The position numbers and the translations under genes are program-made. Below, piece after piece: positions 24,101 to 31,527 of a stretch of DNA of 35,290 nt. The notes under the pieces were generated by a model. That model ran no database searches, was not told where the DNA came from, and saw only the letters and a list, made by a program, of their open reading frames with translations. The stretch's first letter is position 1, and the number at the start of each line of letters is the position of its first letter. This stretch comes from Bacillus fungorum (lineage in GTDB: Bacteria; Bacillota; Bacilli; Bacillales; Bacillaceae_G). The stretch lies in NCBI RefSeq assembly GCF_002746455.1, contig NZ_NWUW01000038.1, forward strand, positions 1-35,290. Direction: 5' to 3'.

Positions 24101-24331
24101 GAATTGATTCCGAAGTTTTTACAACCATTCAATGCTTGGCTACCGATGACATACTCTGTATCAGGATTGAAGGCAGTCGTATCAAGCGGAGACTTTAACT
24201 TCATGTGGCAAAACATAGGAATACTCATGATTTTCATCGTTGTATTATCACTTGGAACAATCGCTTCATTAACTTGGATGCACAAACGACAATTTAAAAA
24301 TATTGCTGAAAATCAATCGGTTGAAGTATAA
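21197..24331 (+). CDS. yhgE: YhgE/Pip-family ABC-2-like membrane protein, repeat-expanded
   Basis: A 1044-residue membrane protein of the YhgE/phage-infection-protein family (B. subtilis YhgE is about 775 aa). One N-terminal helix (about 18-41) is followed by a large extracytoplasmic segment and a C-terminal ABC-2-like bundle of about six helices (from about 853 to 1030). The outer segment holds the conserved LPVAVVNLDKG stretch and then long runs of KLxDGSGKVTDGL-type units predicted to form an extended helical stalk. Two blocks of these are near-perfect DNA repeats. In Lactococcus, Pip is a phage receptor; other relatives take part in secretion or export. The ATG pair at 21197/21200 follows AAAGGGGGGAG. 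Control by the adjacent TetR repressor is inferred from the operators. A convergent terminator follows. Confidence 0.9.
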   Translation: MMKGNQLLRKEFTQIIKSKKILIPIIAVLFVPILYAGMFLWAFWDPYKQLDDLPVAVVNLDKGAVFDGKPIEVGKGLVDNLKDNTSFKWEFVSEKEAKKGMEGRKYYMLVRIPDDFSSNATTLLKDNPKPLNLEYIPNESLNFLSSQIGGTAIEKIKGEVASTLTKTYAEKMFDSIKDVSKGLADGAEGASKLHDGSSELHDGSSKVTDGLHTLQGKSGEMKDGVQKLSDGSNKLVDGSGKVTDGLNTLNSKTGEMQIGIGKLVDGSGKVTDGLHVLNSNAGIGKLVDGSGKVTDGLHVLNSNAGIGKLVDGSGKVTDGLHVLNSNAGIGKLVDGSGKVTDGLHALNSNAGIGKLVDGSGKVTDGLNTLNSKTGELRDGSEKVTGGLNKLVSKSGELKTGTTDLSNGMGKLVEGQSQLEKGSQEIQKGLQDLNSNVQNSVAGLGEMQSEIPSILNTVNEKIDGAGENVNQLNELTQSTAGDAKNAAQEVANLQKQIESLPKEYQEQLQPFITSAVKSTATVQQKAAGVADGTNKLNEEVKQVKGEIHQTTNGLQNKLPNPAGIKTLAGGIEKLTNAQNEFVSKFHGFGEGLDNAKIGADKLKDGSVQLIDGVTQLQSGSGKVTAGLGQLSAGVNQLADGSGQVTGGLGTLSVGVSKLADGSGQVTGGLGTLSVGVSKLADGSGQVTGGLGTLSVGVTKLADGSGQVTGGLGTLSAGVNQLADGSSQVTGGLGTLSVGANQMAGGVNQLADGSGQVTTGLGTLNGGLNQMSTGSTQLIDGVNKLADGSGKVTDGLVKVNDGSGELAEKLGEGAEKTGEVKGTDKTYDMFASPVKVKTEKMAEVPNYGTGFTPYFLSLGLFVGALLLSIVYPLRDTVGIPKSGFSWFISKFGVLLSVGIIQAVVADVILLFGLGVEVQSIPYFILFSIVTSLAFIALIQCLVTAFGDAGRFIAIITLIIQLTTSAGTFPLELIPKFLQPFNAWLPMTYSVSGLKAVVSSGDFNFMWQNIGILMIFIVVLSLGTIASLTWMHKRQFKNIAENQSVEV
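21961..22326 (+). repeat. 69-bp tandem repeats in yhgE
   Basis: Five equivalent positions at 21982, 22051, 22120, 22189 and 22258 give an exact 69-bp (23-codon) period. The first four units are nearly identical in DNA; each encodes GIGKLVDGSGKVTDGL plus seven residues. Confidence 0.93.
23095..23480 (+). repeat. 63-bp tandem repeats in yhgE
   Basis: Equivalent positions at 23101, 23164, 23227, 23290 and 23353 give a 63-bp (21-codon) period. The next copy is at 23437, offset by an extra 21 bases. Units encode KLADGSGQVTGGLGTLSVGV. The first three are almost base-identical. Confidence 0.93.
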
Positions 24332-24333
24332 AT

Positions 24334-24378
24334 AAGACGAATAAAAAGGAACCGAAATGGTGCCTTTTTATTCGTCTT
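24334..24378. terminator. Bidirectional terminator between convergent genes
   Basis: A 16-bp perfect stem, AAGACGAATAAAAAGG at 24334-24349 and its complement at 24363-24378, with a 13-base loop. It begins three bases after the yhgE stop, and the stop codon of the minus-strand gene (24368-24370) is inside the right arm. Confidence 0.9.
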
Positions 24379-25090
24379 GTTTTATTGTTTGAGAAATTAC
24401 ATTTATTTTTCTATTGTTACGGAAAAAATATATAACAATACTTATAAGAATAATTGTAGCTACAATCCAAACAAATGGACCATATTTTTCAGCAAAAGTA
24501 TATAGTTTCATGTTGCTGGCAATGTCCTCTTTTGTTTTTCCTATTAGAATTTCAGAGCCACTATAACCTTCAAGTGTATCTCCTTTTTTTATGCCAAAAA
24601 TAAGAACGTCTGATTTGTTTTCTATTCCTGTATAGCGGTATCCTTTACCTTTAATTGTTAATTGAGTATCATCCTTTTGTAGTGAGTAATCTTCGGCAGA
24701 AATATCTTTTCCTGACAGTGTAATTGGTTCCATTGAGAAGCGTACTTCTTTTAATGTAGGAAGAGCCTCATTGTTTAGTAAGAGCTGCTTTGCAATATGC
24801 TGCTGGGTATCGATGTTTTTCCAATTTGCCTTTCGTCGTTTGTATGTATTAATTTCAAGAAGTGCGAATTCTTTATTTTGAAGTTTTTCTTCTGTAATAG
24901 GTTGGGCGGTAGTTAATGTTCCTTTTAATAAAATCACACCGTCTTTTGCAGATTGAAAGGAAGAGGTTTCCTTCGTTTTCTTTAATGTATGGATAGCACC
25001 TTTATAATCCTCTTTTCCTAAAAGAACAGCTGCTGTATGTACGGTTAAAATAAAATATAGGATGCTTAATACGATTATAGATTTTTTCAC
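24368..25090 (-). CDS. Membrane protein with two terminal helices, possibly GIDE-like
   Basis: A 240-residue protein with a helix at residues 4-21 and another at about 205-228, leaving roughly 180 residues between them, probably outside. The middle contains KGTLTTAQPITEEKLQ, a strand-rich part and, near the second helix, IFGIKKGDTLEGYSGSEILIG. This faintly recalls the GIDE domain, which in other proteins also lies between two helices. That similarity is an impression, not a match. The GTG start at 25090 follows GGAGGG with seven bases between. No function is assigned. Confidence 0.68.
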   Translation of the reverse strand: MKKSIIVLSILYFILTVHTAAVLLGKEDYKGAIHTLKKTKETSSFQSAKDGVILLKGTLTTAQPITEEKLQNKEFALLEINTYKRRKANWKNIDTQQHIAKQLLLNNEALPTLKEVRFSMEPITLSGKDISAEDYSLQKDDTQLTIKGKGYRYTGIENKSDVLIFGIKKGDTLEGYSGSEILIGKTKEDIASNMKLYTFAEKYGPFVWIVATIILISIVIYFFRNNRKINVISQTIKQDE

Positions 25091-25213
25091 TATTTACCCT
25101 CCAAAGTATGTATTAGTAAATTATAACATGATTTACCATATTTCATGTGTAGGCTAAATAAAAGAACAGGGATTGCAACAATTTGAATAGAAGTATATTA
25201 CAAGGGAGCTGAT

Positions 25214-25426
25214 ATGATGAAAGGAAATCTTACTTATTATTTTATCTTAAATCCGCTAATCATCTTTCTTGTTTACGCCCTGTCACCTATCTTGTTTCAT
25301 AAAGAAAAATATATAAATATGAAAGATGCACTAGGAATACTTACAGTTTACTATGTACTAATTAGCGGGTATTACCTTATGGATGTTATAAGTAAAAGAA
25401 TGAAGAAAAATAGTAAGGACAAATAA
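25214..25426 (+). CDS. Small two-helix membrane protein
   Basis: A 70-residue protein with two hydrophobic helices (about 8-26 and 37-57) and a Lys-rich tail (RMKKNSKDK). AAGGGAG precedes tandem ATGs at 25214 and 25217. It is followed by two more plus-strand genes at 25464 and 25791 with short gaps, so the three may form one transcript. Not recognised. Confidence 0.65.
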   Translation: MMKGNLTYYFILNPLIIFLVYALSPILFHKEKYINMKDALGILTVYYVLISGYYLMDVISKRMKKNSKDK

Positions 25427-25463
25427 AAAATCAGTACATAAAAAACCGATGGAGGACAAAAAA

Positions 25464-25766
25464 ATGACTGAAAGTGAAATGAAATTTAGGGATACGACCA
25501 TTCGTAACTTTTTTGATAAAGAGGACCGTCTAAAATCGATTCCAGGTCAAAAGAAGAAAAAACTAGTATTGTTAGAGCATTTAATTAGCAAGTTAAATGC
25601 GGAGAATCAGTATACGGAAAAAGAAATCAATGCATTCATCAAACAATATCATGACGATTTTTGTACGATTAGACGCGAGTTTATTGTGCAGGGGTTTATG
25701 GACAGAGAGGATAATATGTACCGTATAAATGGGAGAGAAGTTTGGACGAAGTGGGAGGAGCTATGA
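25464..25766 (+). CDS. DUF2087-domain protein
   Basis: A 100-residue protein matching the DUF2087 pattern: DRLKSIPGQKKKKLVLLEHL, then YTEKEINAFIKQYHDDFCTI and RREFIVQGFMDREDNMYRI. The domain looks like a small winged helix and in other genomes is often fused to or near regulators, but its role is unknown. The ATG at 25464 lies seven bases after GGAGG; the earlier ATG at 25449 overlaps that site and is unlikely. Confidence 0.85.
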   Translation: MTESEMKFRDTTIRNFFDKEDRLKSIPGQKKKKLVLLEHLISKLNAENQYTEKEINAFIKQYHDDFCTIRREFIVQGFMDREDNMYRINGREVWTKWEEL

Positions 25767-25790
25767 TTGTAATGAGGAAGGGGGATTTTC

Positions 25791-26468
25791 TTGCAAGCTA
25801 GCAGTCTTATACATGAAGAGATTTCAGGGAAACCATCAATTTTGGGGATGTTTACTTCACCAACACTGCAATTCAAAAGGATGAAGAATCAAAGAAATAT
25901 ATTTTTACCACTTGCTCTTTTAATGGTTCTTATTATTATTTCAAGTGCTTTAATGTCTTGGAATGCTTTAAATAATCCTGCGCTTAGTATGTTTCATGAT
26001 AAAACAGGATTTACTGTTCCAAAATACATAACTTTCTTTACTACATTTGGGATTTCCGCAATTAGTGGAATCGTAGCGTTATTTTTTGCACCTATATTCT
26101 ATAAGAACATTATGATTTTTTTCGGGGTTGATATTAACTATAAGGAAACATTCCCGATAATTATTTATGCTTCATTTGTATTGCGATTAGGGATGATTTT
26201 AAACGGATTAATTGCACTGTCTCTAAGTGGGTATGAGATATCTTATACAAGTTTAGGCGCGATAGCAACGGATAATATGGTTCTACATACAATTGCTCAA
26301 AGAATAGATATATTTAATATATGGTATTACATTTTATTAGGCATAGGTTTAAAAACGATTACGAATTTAAATAAGGATAAACTTATTCCTCTTATTATTG
26401 TACTTTTCATTTTTACTAGTTTATTAGCAAGTATAGCTGGATTTATGCAGGAAATATCAAAGCCGTAA
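25791..26468 (+). CDS. Yip1-family membrane protein
   Basis: A 225-residue protein with a short cytoplasmic N-terminus (SILGMFTSPTLQFKRMKNQR) and five predicted membrane helices, the layout of bacterial YIP1-domain proteins. It starts at TTG 25791 with AAGGGGG six or seven bases upstream; no in-frame ATG fits better. It follows the DUF2087 gene by 24 bases. Members of this family are membrane proteins of unknown role in bacteria, often next to transporters. A very strong terminator follows. Confidence 0.75.
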   Translation: MQASSLIHEEISGKPSILGMFTSPTLQFKRMKNQRNIFLPLALLMVLIIISSALMSWNALNNPALSMFHDKTGFTVPKYITFFTTFGISAISGIVALFFAPIFYKNIMIFFGVDINYKETFPIIIYASFVLRLGMILNGLIALSLSGYEISYTSLGAIATDNMVLHTIAQRIDIFNIWYYILLGIGLKTITNLNKDKLIPLIIVLFIFTSLLASIAGFMQEISKP

Positions 26469-26477
26469 AGATAGAAA

Positions 26478-26517
26478 TAAAAAGGTGGTTTGGAAATAGA
26501 CCAAACCACCTTTTTTT
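26478..26517. terminator. Terminator between convergent genes
   Basis: AAAAAGGTGGTTTGG pairs with CCAAACCACCTTTTT across a seven-base loop, followed by more T. It serves the Yip1-like gene and, with the A-rich left side, probably also the convergent DinB-like gene. Confidence 0.93.
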
Positions 26518-26523
26518 CATTTT

Positions 26524-27027
26524 TTACACTAAAACTTTTGTCTCCAATCTTTCTTTCTGACGAAGATGATGAGCAAAATGCATAGAAATAAGTTGAAACC
26601 ATTCTGCTGCATTTAAGTAACCGAGCCCAGGATGTTCGACTTTACAATCACTTGGAATAGAAGAAAGTGTTGGCTCAATGTCTTTAACAACTGTAATTAA
26701 TTTTAGAATACGTTTTTGTATTTCTTCTTTATTAGAGGGATTTTCAGGTGTATATCCAGGATGATTTGGTACTTTGATTTGTATATTTGGGAAAGCACCG
26801 AGTTTATATACTTTTTCACCCGTATCCGTTTTTTTGTTAGTTGCAGAAGGCACTACAGTTCTACATTTCGCGATTGCATCTAACTGCATATATGTAGAGG
26901 CAATTAAATGATTATACATTTGACCGAGGGACCATTCTTCAGCAGAAGGTTTTATCCTAAATTGTTCTATCGAATATTTTTCTAATTCCTCCATGTAATA
27001 CGTAGCTAATTCCTCAAATTTCTTCAT
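26524..27027 (-). CDS. DinB-like metal-dependent protein
   Basis: A 167-residue helical-bundle protein of the DinB/YfiT superfamily. It shows EEWSLGQMYNHLIAST near the N-terminus and MHFAHHLRQKERLE near the C-terminus; the His residues in these two motifs are the usual metal ligands. Members include thiol transferases and many stress-linked proteins of unknown substrate. The ATG at 27027 follows AAAAAGGAG. The gene lies downstream of a WYL-domain regulator on the same strand with an 84-base gap that holds a palindromic operator, so it is probably the regulator's target. Confidence 0.85.
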   Translation of the reverse strand: MKKFEELATYYMEELEKYSIEQFRIKPSAEEWSLGQMYNHLIASTYMQLDAIAKCRTVVPSATNKKTDTGEKVYKLGAFPNIQIKVPNHPGYTPENPSNKEEIQKRILKLITVVKDIEPTLSSIPSDCKVEHPGLGYLNAAEWFQLISMHFAHHLRQKERLETKVLV

Positions 27028-27084
27028 ATTGCTAACTCCTTTTTATGAAAATGTATTTGTTAATACCTACTATAAAGGAGGGAT

Positions 27085-27104
27085 ACTGACAACATTATGT
27101 CAGT
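27085..27104 (-). promoter_or_regulatory. Palindromic operator upstream of the DinB-like gene
   Basis: ACTGACA and TGTCAGT separated by six bases, between the WYL regulator gene and the DinB-like gene. On the minus strand a possible -35 (TTGTCA) lies in its right arm, so a bound regulator would cover the promoter. Confidence 0.65.
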
Positions 27105-27111
27105 AGTGAAA

Positions 27112-28053
27112 TTAAAGTTTTAACATTTTTTTTGCTTCATCACGAATTTTTTCAGAAAGAATTTTTGGCTCCAGTACTTGCACTTGGCTTCCCCAGCTCA
27201 ATACCCATTGAAACACTTCGTCTATGTTTCTTGATTTCAAAAAGACATGAAAGCCATTATCTCTATGTTCATATGAATCTATAAAAAAATATCGTGATTC
27301 AATAATTTTATGTGCAATATGAGATGGAAACACTAAATGGATTGTAACAGTGTGATTGCTTTCAGGTTTGTAGTTTTGTAAAGAAAAGTCTTTCGGTTTT
27401 GTGAAAAATTCTTGTTCTTGCTGTAATGTATCCATACGATCTAAGCGGAAATTGCGTATTTGTTTTCGAAGTAAACAGTGGGCAACGATGTACCAAATTC
27501 CTGAAATATTGACTAAGCCGTAAGGATGAACGGTCCGTTTTATTTTTGTAGTTTCTCTCGGTTTCCGATAAGAAAAAGAGATAGCTTGTTCTTTTTGAAT
27601 AGATTCTTGCAACAGGATCAGTTGGTTTTCAAGTTTTTCTTGTTCAGGTTGCTGCTGCGAAAATATAGGAGAAAGAAAACGAAAAGTTCCTCGTAATTCC
27701 CGGGCTTTCTTTTGTTGATCAGCGGGGAGAACAACCTCAAGTTTCTCTTTTGCTGATCGTGCATGTACAGAAAAAGAAGAAGTGAAAGTTTTCTCGATAT
27801 AATCACCGCCTAATAAAAGAGTAACAGCCTCTTCAGGCGTAAGTTGAATGGGTAGTAAGAAATAACCATCCATTAATGAATAACCGTGGCCAGGCATTGA
27901 ATAAATAGGAACACCCGATTCGTTAAGTGCATCCATGTCTCGATAAATCGTTCTTATACTTGTCTCAAATTTTTCCGCTAAGCTTTGTGCTGTAACAGTT
28001 TGTCTTCTTTGTAATTCAATTAATATAGCTAATAAACGATCCGTCCGATTCAT
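27112..28053 (-). CDS. YafY-type HTH/WYL transcriptional regulator
   Basis: A 313-residue regulator. The N-terminal HTH_11 winged helix spans about residues 4-60 (RLLAILIELQRRQTVTAQSLAEKF, then TIYRDMDALNESGVPIY). A central WYL domain contains VHPYGLVNISGIWYIVAHC and RNFRLDRMD. A C-terminal WCX-like extension ends in the WVLSWGSQVQVLEP stretch. WYL domains bind ligands or nucleic acid and switch the DNA-binding part. The usual pattern for this group is regulation of the neighbouring gene, here the DinB-like gene with the palindrome at 27085. ATG start with AAAGGGAGA upstream. Confidence 0.9.
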   Translation of the reverse strand: MNRTDRLLAILIELQRRQTVTAQSLAEKFETSIRTIYRDMDALNESGVPIYSMPGHGYSLMDGYFLLPIQLTPEEAVTLLLGGDYIEKTFTSSFSVHARSAKEKLEVVLPADQQKKARELRGTFRFLSPIFSQQQPEQEKLENQLILLQESIQKEQAISFSYRKPRETTKIKRTVHPYGLVNISGIWYIVAHCLLRKQIRNFRLDRMDTLQQEQEFFTKPKDFSLQNYKPESNHTVTIHLVFPSHIAHKIIESRYFFIDSYEHRDNGFHVFLKSRNIDEVFQWVLSWGSQVQVLEPKILSEKIRDEAKKMLKL

Positions 28054-28218
28054 GAAATATCTCCCTTTATCTTTAATAAATATGCCTACTGTAAACTTCT
28101 AAAAGTAGTATAAACTTTCCTCTCATTAACAGACTTTTCCCTATGTATAATATTAATATAGTAAAATTATAACAACCCATATTGCAGTTTCCAATAATAT
28201 ACTATATAATCAATTTAA

Positions 28219-28230
28219 GAAAACGTTTTC
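28219..28230 (+). promoter_or_regulatory. LacI-type palindromic operator
   Basis: GAAAACGTTTTC, a perfect 12-bp palindrome with the central CG typical of LacI/GalR and cre sites, about 20 bases before the GTG of a LacI-family gene. It fits autorepression by that regulator or control by CcpA. Confidence 0.65.
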
Positions 28231-28250
28231 ATGAAAAGGGGGAGAATTTC

Positions 28251-29264
28251 GTGTCGACTATAGAGGACGTGGCGAAATTAGCGGGGTTATCAAGGACAAC
28301 GGTTTCTAGGGTGATCAATAATCATCCATATGTTTCAGATGAGAAGAAAAAAAGGGTTCAATTAGCGATGAAGCATTTAGGCTTCGTTCCTAATTCTGCG
28401 GCGAGAAGGCTTCGTAAACAAAAGACGGAAACAATTGCGGTGCTAGTTCCAAGGATTACAAATCCTTTCTTCAGTAGATTTATTGAAGCAATCGAGATTG
28501 CTGCTTCTGAACATAAATATAAACTGATTATTTGTCAAACAAGATATTTACCGGAAAAAGAGATGGAGTATTTACAATTATTATCTACGAAGCAAGTAGA
28601 TGGGATTATTCTATGTTCACTAGAAAATCCGTGGGAAGATGTAGAGCCATACTTACAGCACGGTCCAATCGTGTTATGTAATGAATATATTGAGGAAGCA
28701 AATGTTCCAACAGTGAAGTTTGATCATGCGCAAGGAGCATACATAGCTGCTAAGCATGTGTTAGAACAAGGATATCGTAATCTTATTTTTTGTCGTGGTA
28801 ACGAAACCAAAGTCGTTAGCCAACAGCGAAAAATGGGCTTTTTACGTGCCATAACGGAGAAGAGCCGCCAAGTAGAAGCGATTGATTTTCTTGAAAACGC
28901 TTTCTCTTGGGAGGATGGAAAACGAATATTCCATGAAGTATTAAAGGACAAAAAAAATCCTACCGCGATTTTGGCAGGAGGCGATGAGGTAGCAGCTGGA
29001 ATTATCTCAGAGGCGAAACGCCATAACTGGAGTATTCCAGATGATCTCGCTGTTATCGGTTTTGATAATCAAATTTTATCACAGATTACAGAGCCAGGTA
29101 TTACGACAATTGAACAGCCAATCGATGAGATGGCCCGAAAAGTTGTCGACCTGATGATGGATAAAATCCATACGAAAAATTATCGAAAAAAAGAACTGTA
29201 TGAGTTTGAACTGGAGCTCTTGGTGAAAGGTTCAACGATGAAGGATACGATGTTATTAGCCTAG
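28251..29264 (+). CDS. LacI/GalR-family transcriptional regulator
   Basis: A 337-residue regulator with the classic N-terminal motif TIEDVAKLAGLSRTTVSRVI, hinge helix SAARRLRKQ, and a periplasmic-binding-protein-like effector domain (TIAVLVPRITNPFF at the start, AVIGFDNQILSQITEPGITT near the end). GTG 28251 follows AAGGGGGAG by six bases; the longer reading frame back to 28182 has no site. It is monocistronic, and no sugar uptake or catabolic genes lie next to it, so its effector and targets cannot be named. The likely operator lies in its own leader. Confidence 0.9.
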   Translation: MSTIEDVAKLAGLSRTTVSRVINNHPYVSDEKKKRVQLAMKHLGFVPNSAARRLRKQKTETIAVLVPRITNPFFSRFIEAIEIAASEHKYKLIICQTRYLPEKEMEYLQLLSTKQVDGIILCSLENPWEDVEPYLQHGPIVLCNEYIEEANVPTVKFDHAQGAYIAAKHVLEQGYRNLIFCRGNETKVVSQQRKMGFLRAITEKSRQVEAIDFLENAFSWEDGKRIFHEVLKDKKNPTAILAGGDEVAAGIISEAKRHNWSIPDDLAVIGFDNQILSQITEPGITTIEQPIDEMARKVVDLMMDKIHTKNYRKKELYEFELELLVKGSTMKDTMLLA

Positions 29265-29289
29265 TAGACTATGTCTGCTAGGTTTTTTT
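29260..29289 (+). terminator. Terminator of the LacI-family gene
   Basis: CCTAGTAGAC pairs with GTCTGCTAGG across TAT, followed by seven T. The TAG stop codon is within the left arm. Confidence 0.9.
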
Positions 29290-29303
29290 CTGTTCACAAA
29301 CTA

Positions 29304-29432
29304 CTATTCTTCGTGAACGCAGTCATCACATTTGTTATGGTATGCTTCATGCTGCTCATCAATTTCTTTCCCGCAGTGCGCACAAGTTTTCGTCGGTAAA
29401 TTTCGGAAAAACTCCATTGGTTGTTCGATCAT
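29304..29432 (-). CDS. yhfH: YhfH-like small zinc-ribbon protein
   Basis: A 42-residue protein with two cysteine pairs, CAHC and CDDC, expected to bind one zinc. The motif FRNLPTKTCAHCGKE matches B. subtilis YhfH, which also lies beside yhfI. The ATG at 29432 follows GGAGGG; the frame continues upstream to 29495 without a site. It is divergent from yhfI. Function unknown. Confidence 0.82.
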   Translation of the reverse strand: MIEQPMEFFRNLPTKTCAHCGKEIDEQHEAYHNKCDDCVHEE

Positions 29433-29612
29433 GTCAATCCCTCCATTTCCATTTCTTACTATCATTGTATTAGTACAAAAAATAAAAGTCAACAACTGTT
29501 TTATAACAAAAGTGAAAATTAATGAAAAAGTTTAGGAAATGGATTATAGTTAACAATGTAGGATGTAAGTGAAACATGCATTCCTACTCGGTTTTAGAAA
29601 GGATGGATACAT

Positions 29613-30347
29613 ATGAAAATGACTGTTGTCGGCTTTTGGGGCGGCTTTCCAGAAGCGGGAGAAGCAACGTCGGGCTATTTGTTTGAACACGATGGTTTTC
29701 GTTTACTTGTAGACTGTGGTAGTGGTGTACTAGCACAGCTTCAAAAATATATAACACCATCTGATATAGATGCAGTTGTACTTTCGCACTATCATCACGA
29801 TCATGTTGCAGACATTGGGGTATTGCAATATGCGAGATTAATTATGAGCGGGGCGAAGGGACAACTACCGGAACTACCAATATACGGTCATACGTTTGAT
29901 GAGAATGGCTTCAATTCTTTAACGCATGAACCGCATACGAAAGGAATCGCGTACAATCCAGAAGAAACACTTCAAATTGGACCGTTTTCGATTTCATTCT
30001 TAAAAACTGTTCATCCTGTTACATGCTTTGCGATGCGTATTACAGCTGGTAGTGATATCGTAGTATACAGCGCTGATTCCAGTTATATTCCTGAGTTTAT
30101 TCCATTCACGAAAGATGCTGACCTTTTCATTTGTGAGTGTAATATGTATGCACATCAAGAGGCAGCAAAAGCAGGGCATATGAATAGTACAGAAGTAGCA
30201 AGTATTGCGAAAGATGCGAATGTAAAAGAACTTTTATTAACGCATTTACCACATACAGGCAATCCATCTGATTTAGTAACAGAAGCAAAACAAATTTTCA
30301 GTGGCCATATTACGCTAGCGCATAGTGGCTACGTATGGAACTCATGA
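29613..30347 (+). CDS. yhfI: Metallo-beta-lactamase-fold hydrolase YhfI
   Basis: A 244-residue cytoplasmic hydrolase of the MBL superfamily. The metal motif HYHHDH is at residues 59-64; further ligands are VHPVTCFAMRI, the Asp in YSADSSY and the His in LLTHLPH. The fold is closest to the RNase Z/phosphodiesterase-like group; the substrate is unknown. ATG with GAAAGGATGG upstream. It ends ten bases before lplJ and forms an operon with it, the same arrangement as yhfI-lplJ in B. subtilis. Confidence 0.9.
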   Translation: MKMTVVGFWGGFPEAGEATSGYLFEHDGFRLLVDCGSGVLAQLQKYITPSDIDAVVLSHYHHDHVADIGVLQYARLIMSGAKGQLPELPIYGHTFDENGFNSLTHEPHTKGIAYNPEETLQIGPFSISFLKTVHPVTCFAMRITAGSDIVVYSADSSYIPEFIPFTKDADLFICECNMYAHQEAAKAGHMNSTEVASIAKDANVKELLLTHLPHTGNPSDLVTEAKQIFSGHITLAHSGYVWNS

Positions 30348-30356
30348 GGTGATACG

Positions 30357-31346
30357 ATGTTATTTATTGATAATAAAGGGATTACAGATCCTAGAATAAA
30401 CTTAGCGATTGAAGAATACTGTGTGAAGAATTTAGATATTAACGAAACTTATTTACTGTTCTACATTAATGAGCCTTCGATTATCATTGGTAAAAACCAA
30501 AACACAGTAGAAGAAATTAATGCGGATTACGTAAAAGAAAGAGGTATTCATGTCGTTCGTCGTCTATCAGGCGGAGGCGCAGTATATCATGATTTAGGAA
30601 ACTTAAACTTCAGCTTTATTACGAAAGATGATGGAGACAGTTTCAGCAACTTCAAAAAATTCACAGAGCCTGTAACGAAAGCGCTTGGTAAACTTGGCGT
30701 AAATGCAGAACTAAGTGGTCGTAACGATATTTTAGCTGAAGGTAGAAAAATTTCAGGTAACGCGCAGTTCTCAACGAAAGGTCGTATGTTCAGTCACGGT
30801 ACGTTACTATTTGATTCTGAAATCGATCACGTTGTATCAGCGTTAAAAGTAAAAATGGATAAGATCCAATCAAAAGGAATTAAATCAATCCGTAGCCGCG
30901 TTGCGAACATTACAGAGTTCCTAAACGAAAAAATGACGACAGAAGAGTTTAGACAACTTCTTCTAGAAACGATTTTCGAAGGGGAAACAGAAATTCCAAC
31001 GTATGAATTAACAGAAGAGGATTGGAAAGCAATTCATAAACTTTCTGAAGAGCGCTACCGCAATTGGGACTGGAACTACGGAAAATCTCCGAAGTTTAAC
31101 TTACAACATTCACACCGCTTCCCAGTTGGACAAGTTGACGTTCGTCTTGAAGTGAAAAAAGGAACAGTAACAGAATGCAAAATTTACGGTGACTTCTTCG
31201 GTTCACTAGATGTTCATGATATTGAAGAACGTCTAACAAGCGTACAATTCGATAAAGATGCATTCACTGCAGCTTTAGAAGGCGTAGATATCGCACGCTA
31301 CTTCGGCAACATCACAACAGAAGATTTCTTACATTTATTCTTCTAA
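30357..31346 (+). CDS. lplJ: Lipoate-protein ligase LplJ
   Basis: Activates free lipoate with ATP and attaches it to lipoyl domains of the 2-oxoacid dehydrogenases and GcvH. The 329-residue product (B. subtilis LplJ 331) has the binding motif RRLSGGGAVYHDLGNLNFSF, then SGNAQFSTKGRMFSHGTLLF and a C-terminal accessory domain (RFPVGQVDVRLEVKKG). ATG with GAGGTGA upstream. Second gene of the yhfI-lplJ pair, closed by a strong terminator. Confidence 0.95.
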   Translation: MLFIDNKGITDPRINLAIEEYCVKNLDINETYLLFYINEPSIIIGKNQNTVEEINADYVKERGIHVVRRLSGGGAVYHDLGNLNFSFITKDDGDSFSNFKKFTEPVTKALGKLGVNAELSGRNDILAEGRKISGNAQFSTKGRMFSHGTLLFDSEIDHVVSALKVKMDKIQSKGIKSIRSRVANITEFLNEKMTTEEFRQLLLETIFEGETEIPTYELTEEDWKAIHKLSEERYRNWDWNYGKSPKFNLQHSHRFPVGQVDVRLEVKKGTVTECKIYGDFFGSLDVHDIEERLTSVQFDKDAFTAALEGVDIARYFGNITTEDFLHLFF

Positions 31347-31357
31347 AAATAATGAGG

Positions 31358-31389
31358 GAGGCTGTCATAACGAACAGCCTCTTTTTTTT
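31358..31389 (+). terminator. Terminator of yhfI-lplJ
   Basis: GAGGCTGT pairs with ACAGCCTC across eight bases, followed by eight T. Confidence 0.92.
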
Positions 31390-31397
31390 CGTAGATT

Positions 31398-31459
31398 GTC
31401 ACTTTTTGTCGGTAAGTCGATATATTTGAAAAATCCCCGATATAATTTCATTTACCACG
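31398..31459. repeat. Dispersed intergenic repeat, copy B
   Basis: Matches 5657-5718 over about 62 bases with scattered substitutions, and likewise begins just after a terminator T-run. Confidence 0.75.
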
Positions 31460-31527
31460 AAATATAAAATCACAGGAAATCTGCCCCTTGCAAAGGAATA
31501 TATATATTCAAAAGGAGGCGGACCGAA

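Noticed and set aside
25173..25201. TTGCAA-N17-TATTAC as promoter of the gene at 25214
   Set aside because: Transcription would begin inside or after the ribosome binding site, so it cannot drive this gene normally.
28219..28230. A catabolite-repression cre site for a sugar operon
   Set aside because: The palindrome fits cre-like patterns, but no sugar genes follow; an operator for the adjacent LacI-family gene is simpler.
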